A stretch of 6,828 bases of DNA from an uncultured Clostridia bacterium (GTDB lineage: Bacteria; Bacillota; Clostridia; Oscillospirales; CAG-382): contig CANQVQ010000083.1 of NCBI GenBank assembly GCA_947627335.1, positions 1 through 6,828 of the forward strand, read 5' to 3'. Below the pieces are notes generated by a model. The model saw only the letters and a list, made by a program, of their open reading frames with translations, had not been told where the DNA came from and ran no database searches. Of this stretch, positions 1-5,674 are shown in pieces (the stretch's first letter is position 1; each line of letters starts with the position of its first letter). Position numbers and translations under genes: made by a program.

Positions 1-2027
1 AGGCGCTGGAGCTTGCGGTCCGTCCGCTCGACGGGTTTGACGCGTACGGCTGCGACGTGCTCGCGTCGGGCGGTGTGGTCATGTTCCCGATGGTGGAGCG
101 CGAAAACATCGAACTGCTGCGAATGGATAACCAGACGGGGGAATATACGATCTATCGGAACGGCGAGGAACTGTATTTCGACGGCTGCGAGCAGCTGACG
201 ATCAACACGAACCTGTTCGCGTCGCTGCTGGTGGACTGCCGCTACGTCGTCACGGCGGGGACGGTCGACCAGGCGCTCGACTATTCCGCGTACGGGCTGG
301 AAGACGAGGAGGGGCTGACGTGCAGCTTCCTTTTGATGACCACCCCGGACGGCGACGGGAGCCGCCTGTTCCATCAGGTCTGGATCGGCAATAAGGATTC
401 CGTCGGGTCCTACTACTATGCCCGTTACTTCGGCGGTCGGATGAACGCGGACAATACCGTGACGGACAGCTTTTCGAGTCCGCGTGTGTTCCGCATCCAG
501 GCGGCGAACGTCGACGGGATGCTGAACGCCCCGGTCGAGACGTTCTTCGACGCGAATCTGGTCGGCGGCATCTCCAAGACGGAGGACGTCTATTCCTTCG
601 ACCAGGTTCGGCTGGAGCATTTCTACTATGACGAGGAGCAGCCGGACTTTTCGGCGCTGATCCTCAATCTGCCGGTCATCGGGTTCTCCGACAACGTCAC
701 CTCCAACGATTCCAACGCGGCGGACCTGCTGCGGGACAAGAAGCCGTACGCATCCACCGGGCTGACCTATGAGGACTGGACCGGCGAGCGGGACAAGGCG
801 TATCTCGTCGGGCTCAACAGCAGCGACGGCGAGCCGTTCTCGGTGTACGCCGCGGTGACGAATACGGCGGAGGACGGGATCTACGACTGCAGCTTCGGGC
901 TTCTGCTCGACAGCGATAACGCTACCTATCCGGCGCTGCTGCCGAGCGCGTTCAGCGTTCGCTACAGCACCGACGGCATCAACTACCGCAAGCTGCCCGG
1001 GCATGGGCTGGAATTCAAGACCCAGCAGGAGGATACGGTAAAGACCTATTCCTTCCGCATCCAAAGCGACGAGCCGGTGCTGAAGATCGAACTGACCTTC
1101 ACCCTGCCGAAGGTGATCGGGTATCTGGTGATGGACGACATCGTCGTCACCGCCAACGGCGAGGACGCCGTGCCGAACGACGCGCTTTCGGGGATGTGGC
1201 GAATGGTGCAGGGCGGGGACTTCATCCCGGCAGGCAAGAACTACTGCTATATGGACACCACCAATTTTGCCGACTTCCTGTACAGCATCGGCACGCTGCA
1301 GGGGGACAGCATCGCGAAAGTGGGCATCAGCGATCGGAGCGGCGTGCAGGGCGAAAGCGACGTCATCCATACGGAGATCCTCGCGGAATACGGGCTTGAC
1401 CGCCCGGCGATGCACGTTTCCTACCTGTATCAGGGCTATGTGACCGACCTGTATGTGTCCGCCTACGACGAGGAGAACGGCTGCTACTACGCCTATTCCA
1501 CCGTCACCGGGGACGCGCTCGGGAACGGGAAGGACGTCGTGATGTGTACCGGGTTCATCGCCCGTCTGTCGGCGAGTACGGCGGCGTGGCTGGAGTGGGA
1601 TCCGCTGGAATTGGTGGACCATTCGCTGGTGGGGATGTTCGTCTATGAGATCGAGGATCTGACGGTCACTTACGACGGGACGGAGTACGTTTTCCACGTC
1701 AAGGCGGACGGCACGACGCTGACTTCCGTCACCTGGAACGGCAAGGAACTCGACGAGGAGAGCTTCCGTTACCTCTATCTCTCCATCGTGCAGTTGAATA
1801 TGCGGGATACCTACACGGACGACGGCACGGGCGAACCGACGGAGTACCTGCGGGTGAAGATCAAGACCACGTCGGACGAGAAGGAATTCGTGTTCTACCG
1901 CGTTTCGTCCAGCCGTGCCTACTACACCATCAACGGCGAAGGGCAGTATTACTGCCTGTTCAATTCGCTTCGCAACGTGACGACCAAGCTCCAGCAGTTC
2001 ATCAACGGGGAGAAGGTCGGTCGATGA
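1..2027 (+). CDS. DUF4340-like extracytoplasmic protein with duplicated domain (5' partial)
   Basis: The frame is open to the left edge: the first whole codon is at 3 and 674 residues are visible, so the true start and any N-terminal membrane anchor are missing. The GTG at 57 is merely an internal Val codon. Two units resemble DUF4340. Unit 1 has YGLEDEE (about residue 97), then a VWIGN strand, YYYARYFGG and VFRI. Unit 2 has AEYGLDRP (about residue 461), then YYAYS and a C-terminal alpha/beta tail. Between them, residues about 245-383 look like a beta-sandwich (VRYSTDGINYRKLPG ending in MDDIVVTANG). DUF4340 proteins are known mostly as partners of Gld-type ABC transporters, anchored by one helix with the bulk outside the membrane. 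That role is inferred here because no transporter gene is in view. The stop overlaps the next gene's ATG (ATGA), so the two are translationally coupled. The family call is from motif recognition, not a search. Confidence 0.68.
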   Translation, partial: ALELAVRPLDGFDAYGCDVLASGGVVMFPMVERENIELLRMDNQTGEYTIYRNGEELYFDGCEQLTINTNLFASLLVDCRYVVTAGTVDQALDYSAYGLEDEEGLTCSFLLMTTPDGDGSRLFHQVWIGNKDSVGSYYYARYFGGRMNADNTVTDSFSSPRVFRIQAANVDGMLNAPVETFFDANLVGGISKTEDVYSFDQVRLEHFYYDEEQPDFSALILNLPVIGFSDNVTSNDSNAADLLRDKKPYASTGLTYEDWTGERDKAYLVGLNSSDGEPFSVYAAVTNTAEDGIYDCSFGLLLDSDNATYPALLPSAFSVRYSTDGINYRKLPGHGLEFKTQQEDTVKTYSFRIQSDEPVLKIELTFTLPKVIGYLVMDDIVVTANGEDAVPNDALSGMWRMVQGGDFIPAGKNYCYMDTTNFADFLYSIGTLQGDSIAKVGISDRSGVQGESDVIHTEILAEYGLDRPAMHVSYLYQGYVTDLYVSAYDEENGCYYAYSTVTGDALGNGKDVVMCTGFIARLSASTAAWLEWDPLELVDHSLVGMFVYEIEDLTVTYDGTEYVFHVKADGTTLTSVTWNGKELDEESFRYLYLSIVQLNMRDTYTDDGTGEPTEYLRVKIKTTSDEKEFVFYRVSSSRAYYTINGEGQYYCLFNSLRNVTTKLQQFINGEKVGR

Positions 2028-2824
2028 TACGGCGAAAGGCGCTTCGGTTCGCGTTTCGGCTTTCCGTTCTGGCGCTTGCGGCGACGGTTTGCGGGTGTTC
2101 CGCACGGCCGGACGCGCAGGCGTATGCGGAGCTCGCCGGGATCCGCGAAAGCGCCGACGAAGTGACGCGGGGAGCGCTGGAATTCTCCATGGAGGCGTCT
2201 TTCCGCGACCCGGAAACCGGGGAGAGCGGTCTGCTGTACGCGGTTGACGGCGAAGCGAAGTACGACACCGTGCGGAAGAACGCGTATCAACGGTTCCGCA
2301 TGACCCGCCTCGGCGCGACGGCGGACGCGGAGGAATACTACGCGGACGGGGTCAGGACCCACGTCGAAAAGGAGGAAGTCACGACTTCGTCGGTCGATCC
2401 CGACGCACTGTTCGGGGCGTTCCCCTATCGGCTCCCGCCGCTTCCGGCGCTTTCGTCGCTGGAGGAGCTGGAACGGGAGGAGAACGGGACGGGACTGCTC
2501 TGGACGACGGTCTGCGGGAGCGGACAGGCGGAACTGCTCGGGGACGTCTGGGGGCTTGACCTCTACGCGCTCGCCGGGATCTCCCTGCCGGACCGGGAAA
2601 AGGAGTCCTACGGGGACGTGACCTGCACATGGGTCACGGACGGGGATTCCCTGAAATCGGTGTACGTCCGGCTGGACGTGACGATCTACGAGCAGAGCGG
2701 CTACACGCCCGGCTACGGCGGGGGAAGCGACGACGGGCGGCTGGACCTGACGGTGCAGACCCGCTTCTCCGTGACGGGGACCGGGGAGACCGTGGAGATC
2801 CCGGTTTACGAAGCGGGGGACTGA
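2024..2824 (+). CDS. Putative lipoprotein of unknown function
   Basis: This 266-residue protein starts at the ATG overlapping the previous stop. A purine-rich GGGGAGAAGG lies just upstream, inside the preceding gene. It has a lipoprotein signal peptide: basic N-terminus (MIRRKALR), hydrophobic stretch (residues 9-22) and lipobox V-C-G-C with the acylated cysteine predicted at residue 25. The mature part is hydrophilic, rich in charged residues and alternating strand-like segments, with no further membrane segment. A Gly-rich turn (YTPGYGGGSDDG) sits near the C-terminus. The strand-rich style recalls LolA/LppX-like lipid-binding half-barrels, but that is only an impression and I recognise no family. 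Its coupling to the DUF4340 gene suggests the two act together on the outer face of the membrane. It is followed after 4 bases by thiN, an unrelated function probably just sharing the transcript. Confidence 0.8.
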   Translation: MIRRKALRFAFRLSVLALAATVCGCSARPDAQAYAELAGIRESADEVTRGALEFSMEASFRDPETGESGLLYAVDGEAKYDTVRKNAYQRFRMTRLGATADAEEYYADGVRTHVEKEEVTTSSVDPDALFGAFPYRLPPLPALSSLEELEREENGTGLLWTTVCGSGQAELLGDVWGLDLYALAGISLPDREKESYGDVTCTWVTDGDSLKSVYVRLDVTIYEQSGYTPGYGGGSDDGRLDLTVQTRFSVTGTGETVEIPVYEAGD

Positions 2825-2828
2825 CGAA

Positions 2829-3458
2829 ATGGACGAAAGAGTACCGATTTGCTATGTATTCGGCGCAGGGGACGGGTCGGACGGCGAAATTTCTTTGCGC
2901 GAAGGGGATTTTTCCGTCGCGGCGGACGGCGGACTGCTGCTCGCCGAACGGCTCGGCGTGAAGCCGGACTTGCTTTTGGGGGACTTCGATTCGCTCGGCT
3001 ACGTCCCGGAAGGGGAACGGGTGAAGGTCTTTTCGCCGCAGAAGGACGAGACCGACCTCCTGCTCGCCTGCCGGGAGGGGCTGTCTCGTGGGTACCGGCA
3101 TTTCCGGCTGTACGGTGCGCTGGGCGGTTCGCGGGTCAGCCACACGGTCGCGAACCTGCAATTGCTGCGGTGGCTGGCGGACCAAGGCGCCGTCGGGACG
3201 CTCTGCGGGCGGGGGTGCGAGGTGACGCTGCTGCGGGAGCGGACGGTGCGCTTCCCGGCGGGGCAGACCGGCTTCCTTTCGCTGTTCGCGGCGGGGGAGC
3301 GGGCGGTCGTGACGGCGCACGGGGTCGCCTATCCGCTCGAACGCGGGGTTTTGACCGGGCGGTATCCGCTGGGCGTGAGCAACGAATTCTGCGGGTGCGA
3401 CGCCGAAGTGACGGTCCACGAAGGGGACCTGTGGCTGGTTTTGGAGCCTTTCGCGTAA
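2829..3458 (+). CDS. thiN: Thiamine diphosphokinase (thiamine pyrophosphokinase)
   Basis: A cytoplasmic enzyme transferring pyrophosphate from ATP to thiamine to give thiamine diphosphate, the last step of thiamine salvage. Its 209 residues match the family's usual length. Motifs in order: ADGG (32-35), the metal-binding PDLLLGDFDS (46-55), KDETD (72-76), GALGGSRVSHTVANLQ (96-111) and the C-terminal thiamine-site segment GVSNEF (182-187). In most family members the fourth motif reads GGR-x-D-H; here Ser104 occupies the Asp position while His105 and Asn109 remain. The start ATG lies 4 bases after the lipoprotein stop, with a GGGGGA tract 8 bases upstream as a weak ribosome binding site. It is the last gene of the upstream operon. 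No hairpin terminator follows; the A-rich DNA after its stop belongs to the rplS promoter region. The function is clear from the motifs despite the Ser substitution. Confidence 0.92.
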   Translation: MDERVPICYVFGAGDGSDGEISLREGDFSVAADGGLLLAERLGVKPDLLLGDFDSLGYVPEGERVKVFSPQKDETDLLLACREGLSRGYRHFRLYGALGGSRVSHTVANLQLLRWLADQGAVGTLCGRGCEVTLLRERTVRFPAGQTGFLSLFAAGERAVVTAHGVAYPLERGVLTGRYPLGVSNEFCGCDAEVTVHEGDLWLVLEPFA

Positions 3459-3482
3459 AAAATCGCAAAAAAATCCGAAAAA
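3457..3482 (+). promoter_or_regulatory. Phased A-tracts / UP-element-like region upstream of the rplS promoter
   Basis: Three A-tracts (3457-3462, 3467-3473, 3478-3482) have centres about 10 bp apart and end 4 bp before the -35 hexamer. The first includes the last bases of the thiN stop codon. A-rich DNA here is the position bound by the RNA polymerase alpha C-terminal domain, and tracts in helical phase bend DNA. Both properties boost promoters of ribosomal genes. Function is inferred from position and composition. Confidence 0.6.
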
Positions 3483-3486
3483 GCCC

Positions 3487-3515
3487 TTGCATTTCCCGAA
3501 AAAGTATGGTATAAT
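3487..3515 (+). promoter_or_regulatory. Sigma-A type promoter for rplS
   Basis: The -35 box is TTGCAT (3487-3492) and the -10 box is a perfect TATAAT (3510-3515), separated by 17 bp. A TG pair at 3507-3508, one base before the -10, makes it an extended -10 promoter. Transcription is expected to begin around 3521-3523, giving a leader of about 80 nt before the rplS ATG. It is the only strong promoter I see in the window and probably drives rplS and, by readthrough, lepB-rbgA-rnhB. Confidence 0.88.
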
Positions 3516-3521
3516 GACCTG

Positions 3522-3603
3522 TCATTTTGTGGGGACGGTCCTCTGCTGCTCGGTACGAACGTCCCGGAAAGACTATAAAAAATTATAGGAAGGATGAGCG
3601 AGT
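3522..3603 (+). promoter_or_regulatory. Structured 5' leader of rplS, candidate L19 autoregulatory leader
   Basis: The leader contains a 6-bp stem GGGACG/CGTCCC (3532-3537 with 3560-3565) closing a 22-nt loop. A second 6-bp hairpin CTATAA/TTATAG (3573-3578 with 3583-3588, AAAA loop) touches the ribosome binding site AGGAAGG (3587-3593), which lies 10 nt before the ATG. TCCT in the first loop (3539-3542) is complementary to AGGA in the ribosome binding site (3591-3594). L19 leaders that let the protein repress its own synthesis are known in low-GC Gram-positives (Rfam L19_leader). Whether this leader belongs to that family cannot be decided by eye. The pairings themselves are read directly. 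Confidence 0.5.
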
Positions 3604-3945
3604 ATGACAGCGTTGGAAGCGTTTGCCAGCCAACAACTGAAGGCGGAAGTCCCGCAGTTCTGCGTGGGAGACACCGTCAAAGTGCATCAGCGGATCGTCG
3701 AAGGGAGCCGTGAACGGACCCAGATCTTTGAAGGGACCGTCATTGCCCGGAAGAACGGCGGTATTTCCGAAACGTTTACCGTCCGTCGGTTGTCTTTCGG
3801 CGTCGGTACGGAAAAGACTTTCCCGCTGCACTCCCCGAACGTTCAGAAGGTGGAAGTTGTCCGGACCGGTAAGGTTCGCAGGGCTAAGCTTTACTACCTG
3901 CGTGACAGAGTGGGCAAGAGTGCAAAGGTAAAGGAAAAAATCTGA
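3604..3945 (+). CDS. rplS: 50S ribosomal protein L19 (bL19)
   Basis: A component of the large ribosomal subunit located at the interface with the 30S subunit. The 113 residues match the family's full length. Signature segments are FCVGDTVKVHQRIVEG (residues 19-34), IFEGTVIARKNGGISETFTVR (starting near 41), the FGVGTEKTFPLHSP turn (about 61-74), and the basic C-terminal GKVRRAKLYYLRDRVGKSA. The start ATG is preceded by AGGAAGG with 10-nt spacing. In many Firmicutes rplS follows rpsP-rimM-trmD; here it instead starts its own unit behind thiN, with its own strong promoter and structured leader. An intrinsic terminator follows 33 bases after the stop, so rplS can be made as a short monocistronic message with lower-level readthrough into lepB. 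Confidence 0.98.
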   Translation: MTALEAFASQQLKAEVPQFCVGDTVKVHQRIVEGSRERTQIFEGTVIARKNGGISETFTVRRLSFGVGTEKTFPLHSPNVQKVEVVRTGKVRRAKLYYLRDRVGKSAKVKEKI

Positions 3946-3958
3946 CTTTTGATGCAAG

Positions 3959-4007
3959 GCGCCTCTCTGCGGGGTGCAAAGCACCTCTTTTGAGGTGCTT
4001 TTCTTTC
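3959..4007 (+). promoter_or_regulatory. Attenuator-like four-segment hairpin region between rplS and lepB
   Basis: Four 7-nt segments can pair in competing ways: segment 1 GCGCCTC (3959-3965), 2 GGGGTGC (3971-3977), 3 GCACCTC (3981-3987) and 4 GAGGTGC (3992-3998). The 1:2 and 3:4 pairings leave the terminator formed. The 2:3 pairing (loop AAA, one G-U pair) would destroy it, and 1:4 is also possible. The layout resembles a transcription attenuator, but no leader peptide or ligand motif is obvious. It may simply be a duplicated terminator hairpin. Confidence 0.35.
3978..4007 (+). terminator. Rho-independent terminator after rplS
   Basis: A 10-bp stem, AAAGCACCTC (3978-3987) with GAGGTGCTTT (3992-4001), encloses a TTTT loop and is followed by the T-rich run TTTTCTTT (3999-4006). 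It lies between rplS and the ribosome binding site of lepB. No promoter is visible between it and lepB, so it probably acts as a partial terminator lowering lepB-rbgA-rnhB expression relative to rplS. Confidence 0.88.
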
Positions 4008-4012
4008 AAAAA

Positions 4013-4019
4013 AAGGAGG
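4013..4019 (+). promoter_or_regulatory. Ribosome binding site that fixes the lepB start
   Basis: AAGGAGG lies 9 nt before the ATG at 4029. It decides the start: the frame extends 13 codons further up to a TTG at 3990, but that codon lies inside the terminator loop and upstream of this site, so it is not credible. Confidence 0.9.
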
Positions 4020-4028
4020 CGAGCCGGG

Positions 4029-5669
4029 ATGAAAACGGAAAAGAACCAACCGGAGAAGCAACCCGAAAACGGCAAAAACGAGTTCCAGTATATGTTCCTT
4101 TCGGGAACGGAGGAAACGGCGTCCCGGCACGGGGAAAAGACCGAAAGCGAGCCCGTCCTTTCGTGGGAACTGCTGACGGACGACGGGCGGAAGGCGGAAG
4201 GACCCGCCGAACCGACGGAACCGTCGGCGTTTGCGGCGCCCTCCCGTGCGGAGGACCCCGCCCCCGAAAAGGGGCTGGGAGGGCAGGCGGACGAACCGAC
4301 TGCGGAACCGTTCGGGCAGCCGTTCGGCGGAGGCGCGGACGAACTGTCGAATGTTCCGACGACGGAAGAACTCGCCGCATTCCTCCGTTCGGAGGACGCC
4401 GCATTTGCGCCGTCGGAAAGCGAAAACGGGCAGGCGGACGAACCGACTGCGGAACCGTTCGGGCAGCCGTTCGGCGGAGGCGCGGACGAACTGTCGAATG
4501 TCCCGACGACGGAAGAACTCGCCGAATTCCTCCGTTCGGAGGAAGCCGCATTTGCGCCGTCGGAAAGCGAAAACGGGCAGGCGGACGAACCGGCTGCGGA
4601 ACCGTTCGGGCAGCCGTACGGGCAGCCGTTCGGCGGAGGCTCGGACGAACCGTCGAATGCCCCGACGACGGAAGAACTCGCCGCATTCCTCCGTTCGGAG
4701 GACGCCGCATTTGCGCCGTCGGGAAGCGAGAACGGGCTTGCGGATGAACCGACTGCGGAGCCGTTCGCGGAATCATTCGCGGAACCGTTTGAGCAGCCGT
4801 TCGGCGGAGGAGCGGACGAACCGTCGAATCTCCCGACGACGGAAGAACTCGCTACATTCCTCCGCTCGGAGGACGCCGCATTTGCGCCGTCGGAAAGCGA
4901 AAACGGGCAGGCGGACGAACCGACTGCGGAACCGTTTGAGCAACCGTACGAGCAGCCGTACGAGCAGCCGTACGGCGAGGAAACGGGCGAACCGGCGGAC
5001 GGGAGCGCCGACGAAGCCGCGGAAGCGGGCGAACCGTCCTCGCCGGAGGAAAAGCGGTTCCGGCGGGTGCGGGGACTGTTCGATTATGTGGAGACGTTCT
5101 GCCTTGCGCTGGCGGTGATGATCCTGCTGTTCCTGTTCGTGTTCCGCTATGTGGCGGTGGACGGCGGTTCAATGGAGCCGACGCTGCACGGCGGACCGGA
5201 GGATCACACCTATTCCAGCCTGACCGACGGGCAGGCGCACGCCGACCGATTGATCATCTCCGACCTCTTTTACACTCCGAAAACCGGGGATATTGTGGTC
5301 ATCAGCAAGGAAAACCGGGGCGAGGAAACCATGAACTCGATCATCAAGCGGGTCATCGCGACGGAAGGGCAGACCGTGCGCATCAATTTCCGGACGTGGG
5401 AAGTCAGCGTTGACGGCGTGCCGCTGGACGAGAGCTATATCAACTACGAGGACGGCGCCGAGATGGCGGAGGGTTCGATGAACCAGTTCTACGGCATCGA
5501 CGAGGACGGCGTGTGCGAGTTCACGGTCGGTCCGGGGAAGGTGTTCGTCATGGGGGACAACCGCAACAATTCCTCCGACAGCCGTATGATCGGCGAACAG
5601 GACGTGGACCATATCCTCGGCAAGGTGCTGTTCCGCATCTATCCGTTCGACGAATTCGGCACGGTGTAA
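4029..5669 (+). CDS. lepB: Signal peptidase I with a long repetitive N-terminal cytoplasmic extension
   Basis: A membrane serine protease (family S26) that removes signal peptides from exported proteins on the outer membrane face. The C-terminal core, about residues 345-546, is complete: one transmembrane helix (about 357-372), catalytic Ser381 in GGSMEPTL, catalytic Lys440 in SIIKRVIATEG, and the VMGDNRNNSSDSR box (507-519). The core matches the usual length for Gram-positive enzymes, about 180-200 residues; the whole protein has 546. The additional N-terminus precedes the membrane helix and should be cytoplasmic. It is acidic, low in complexity, and includes tandem repeats at residues 85-315. 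Each full repeat has a short predicted helix (PTTEELAAFLRSEDAAFA and variants, starting at 110, 159, 212 and 269) and a spacer rich in Pro, Gly, Glu and Phe/Tyr. The extension's function is unknown. The stop is 5 bases before rbgA. Peptidase assignment is secure. Confidence 0.96.
   Translation: MKTEKNQPEKQPENGKNEFQYMFLSGTEETASRHGEKTESEPVLSWELLTDDGRKAEGPAEPTEPSAFAAPSRAEDPAPEKGLGGQADEPTAEPFGQPFGGGADELSNVPTTEELAAFLRSEDAAFAPSESENGQADEPTAEPFGQPFGGGADELSNVPTTEELAEFLRSEEAAFAPSESENGQADEPAAEPFGQPYGQPFGGGSDEPSNAPTTEELAAFLRSEDAAFAPSGSENGLADEPTAEPFAESFAEPFEQPFGGGADEPSNLPTTEELATFLRSEDAAFAPSESENGQADEPTAEPFEQPYEQPYEQPYGEETGEPADGSADEAAEAGEPSSPEEKRFRRVRGLFDYVETFCLALAVMILLFLFVFRYVAVDGGSMEPTLHGGPEDHTYSSLTDGQAHADRLIISDLFYTPKTGDIVVISKENRGEETMNSIIKRVIATEGQTVRINFRTWEVSVDGVPLDESYINYEDGAEMAEGSMNQFYGIDEDGVCEFTVGPGKVFVMGDNRNNSSDSRMIGEQDVDHILGKVLFRIYPFDEFGTV
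4281..4973 (+). repeat. Tandem coding repeat in lepB, 4 full copies plus 1 partial
   Basis: Copies begin at 4281, 4428, 4575, 4734 and 4905, each opening with GGGCAGGCGGACGAACC or a close variant. Lengths are 147, 147, 159 and 171 bp, followed by a 69-bp partial copy that lacks the helix-forming part. All lengths are multiples of three, so the lepB frame is kept. Copies 1 and 2 differ at only three positions by eye, including at synonymous sites, so they are recent duplicates. The length differences come entirely from 12-bp steps in a nested repeat. The array explains several long Arg-rich open frames on both strands, which are shadows. Confidence 0.95.
4926..4973 (+). repeat. Nested 12-bp (four-residue) repeat, longest tract with four units
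   Basis: The tract encodes AEPF-EQPY-EQPY-EQPY. Matching tracts occur in each large copy: 4302-4325 (2 units), 4449-4472 (2), 4596-4631 (3) and 4755-4802 (4). The unit is a residue followed by Q or E, then P or S, then F or Y. The last two units here, GAGCAGCCGTAC, are identical at base level, as expected for slippage-driven expansion. Confidence 0.9.
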
Positions 5670-5674
5670 CGCGT

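Noticed and set aside
57..59. GTG as the start of the first gene
   Set aside because: The same frame is open to the left edge, no ribosome binding site precedes 57, and the DUF4340-like unit already begins upstream of it, so it is an internal Val codon.
2634..3419. 261-codon open frame on the - strand opposite thiN
   Set aside because: It is antisense to a gene with clear thiamine diphosphokinase motifs and has no recognisable protein features; it is a high-GC shadow.
3949..3985. Separate lepB promoter using TTGATG (3949-3954) as -35
   Set aside because: No -10-like hexamer occurs at the right distance; the region is GC-rich and occupied by hairpin segments.
4281..4973. CRISPR array
   Set aside because: Repeats are 147-171 bp with no unique spacers, lie in frame within lepB, and encode a continuous repeated protein.
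3974..5118. Long open frames in other frames of the lepB repeat (3974-4747 and 4231-5118 on +, 4006-4776 on -)
   Set aside because: They are extremely rich in Arg, have no credible ribosome binding site or known motifs, and stay open only because the GC-rich repeat period is a multiple of three. The lepB frame carries the catalytic core and a strong ribosome binding site.
5513..5674. Upstream extension of rbgA by 54 codons inside lepB
   Set aside because: The extension overlaps the conserved end of lepB in another frame and would put the N-terminal WYPGHM motif far from its normal position; the ATG at 5675 fits the family.
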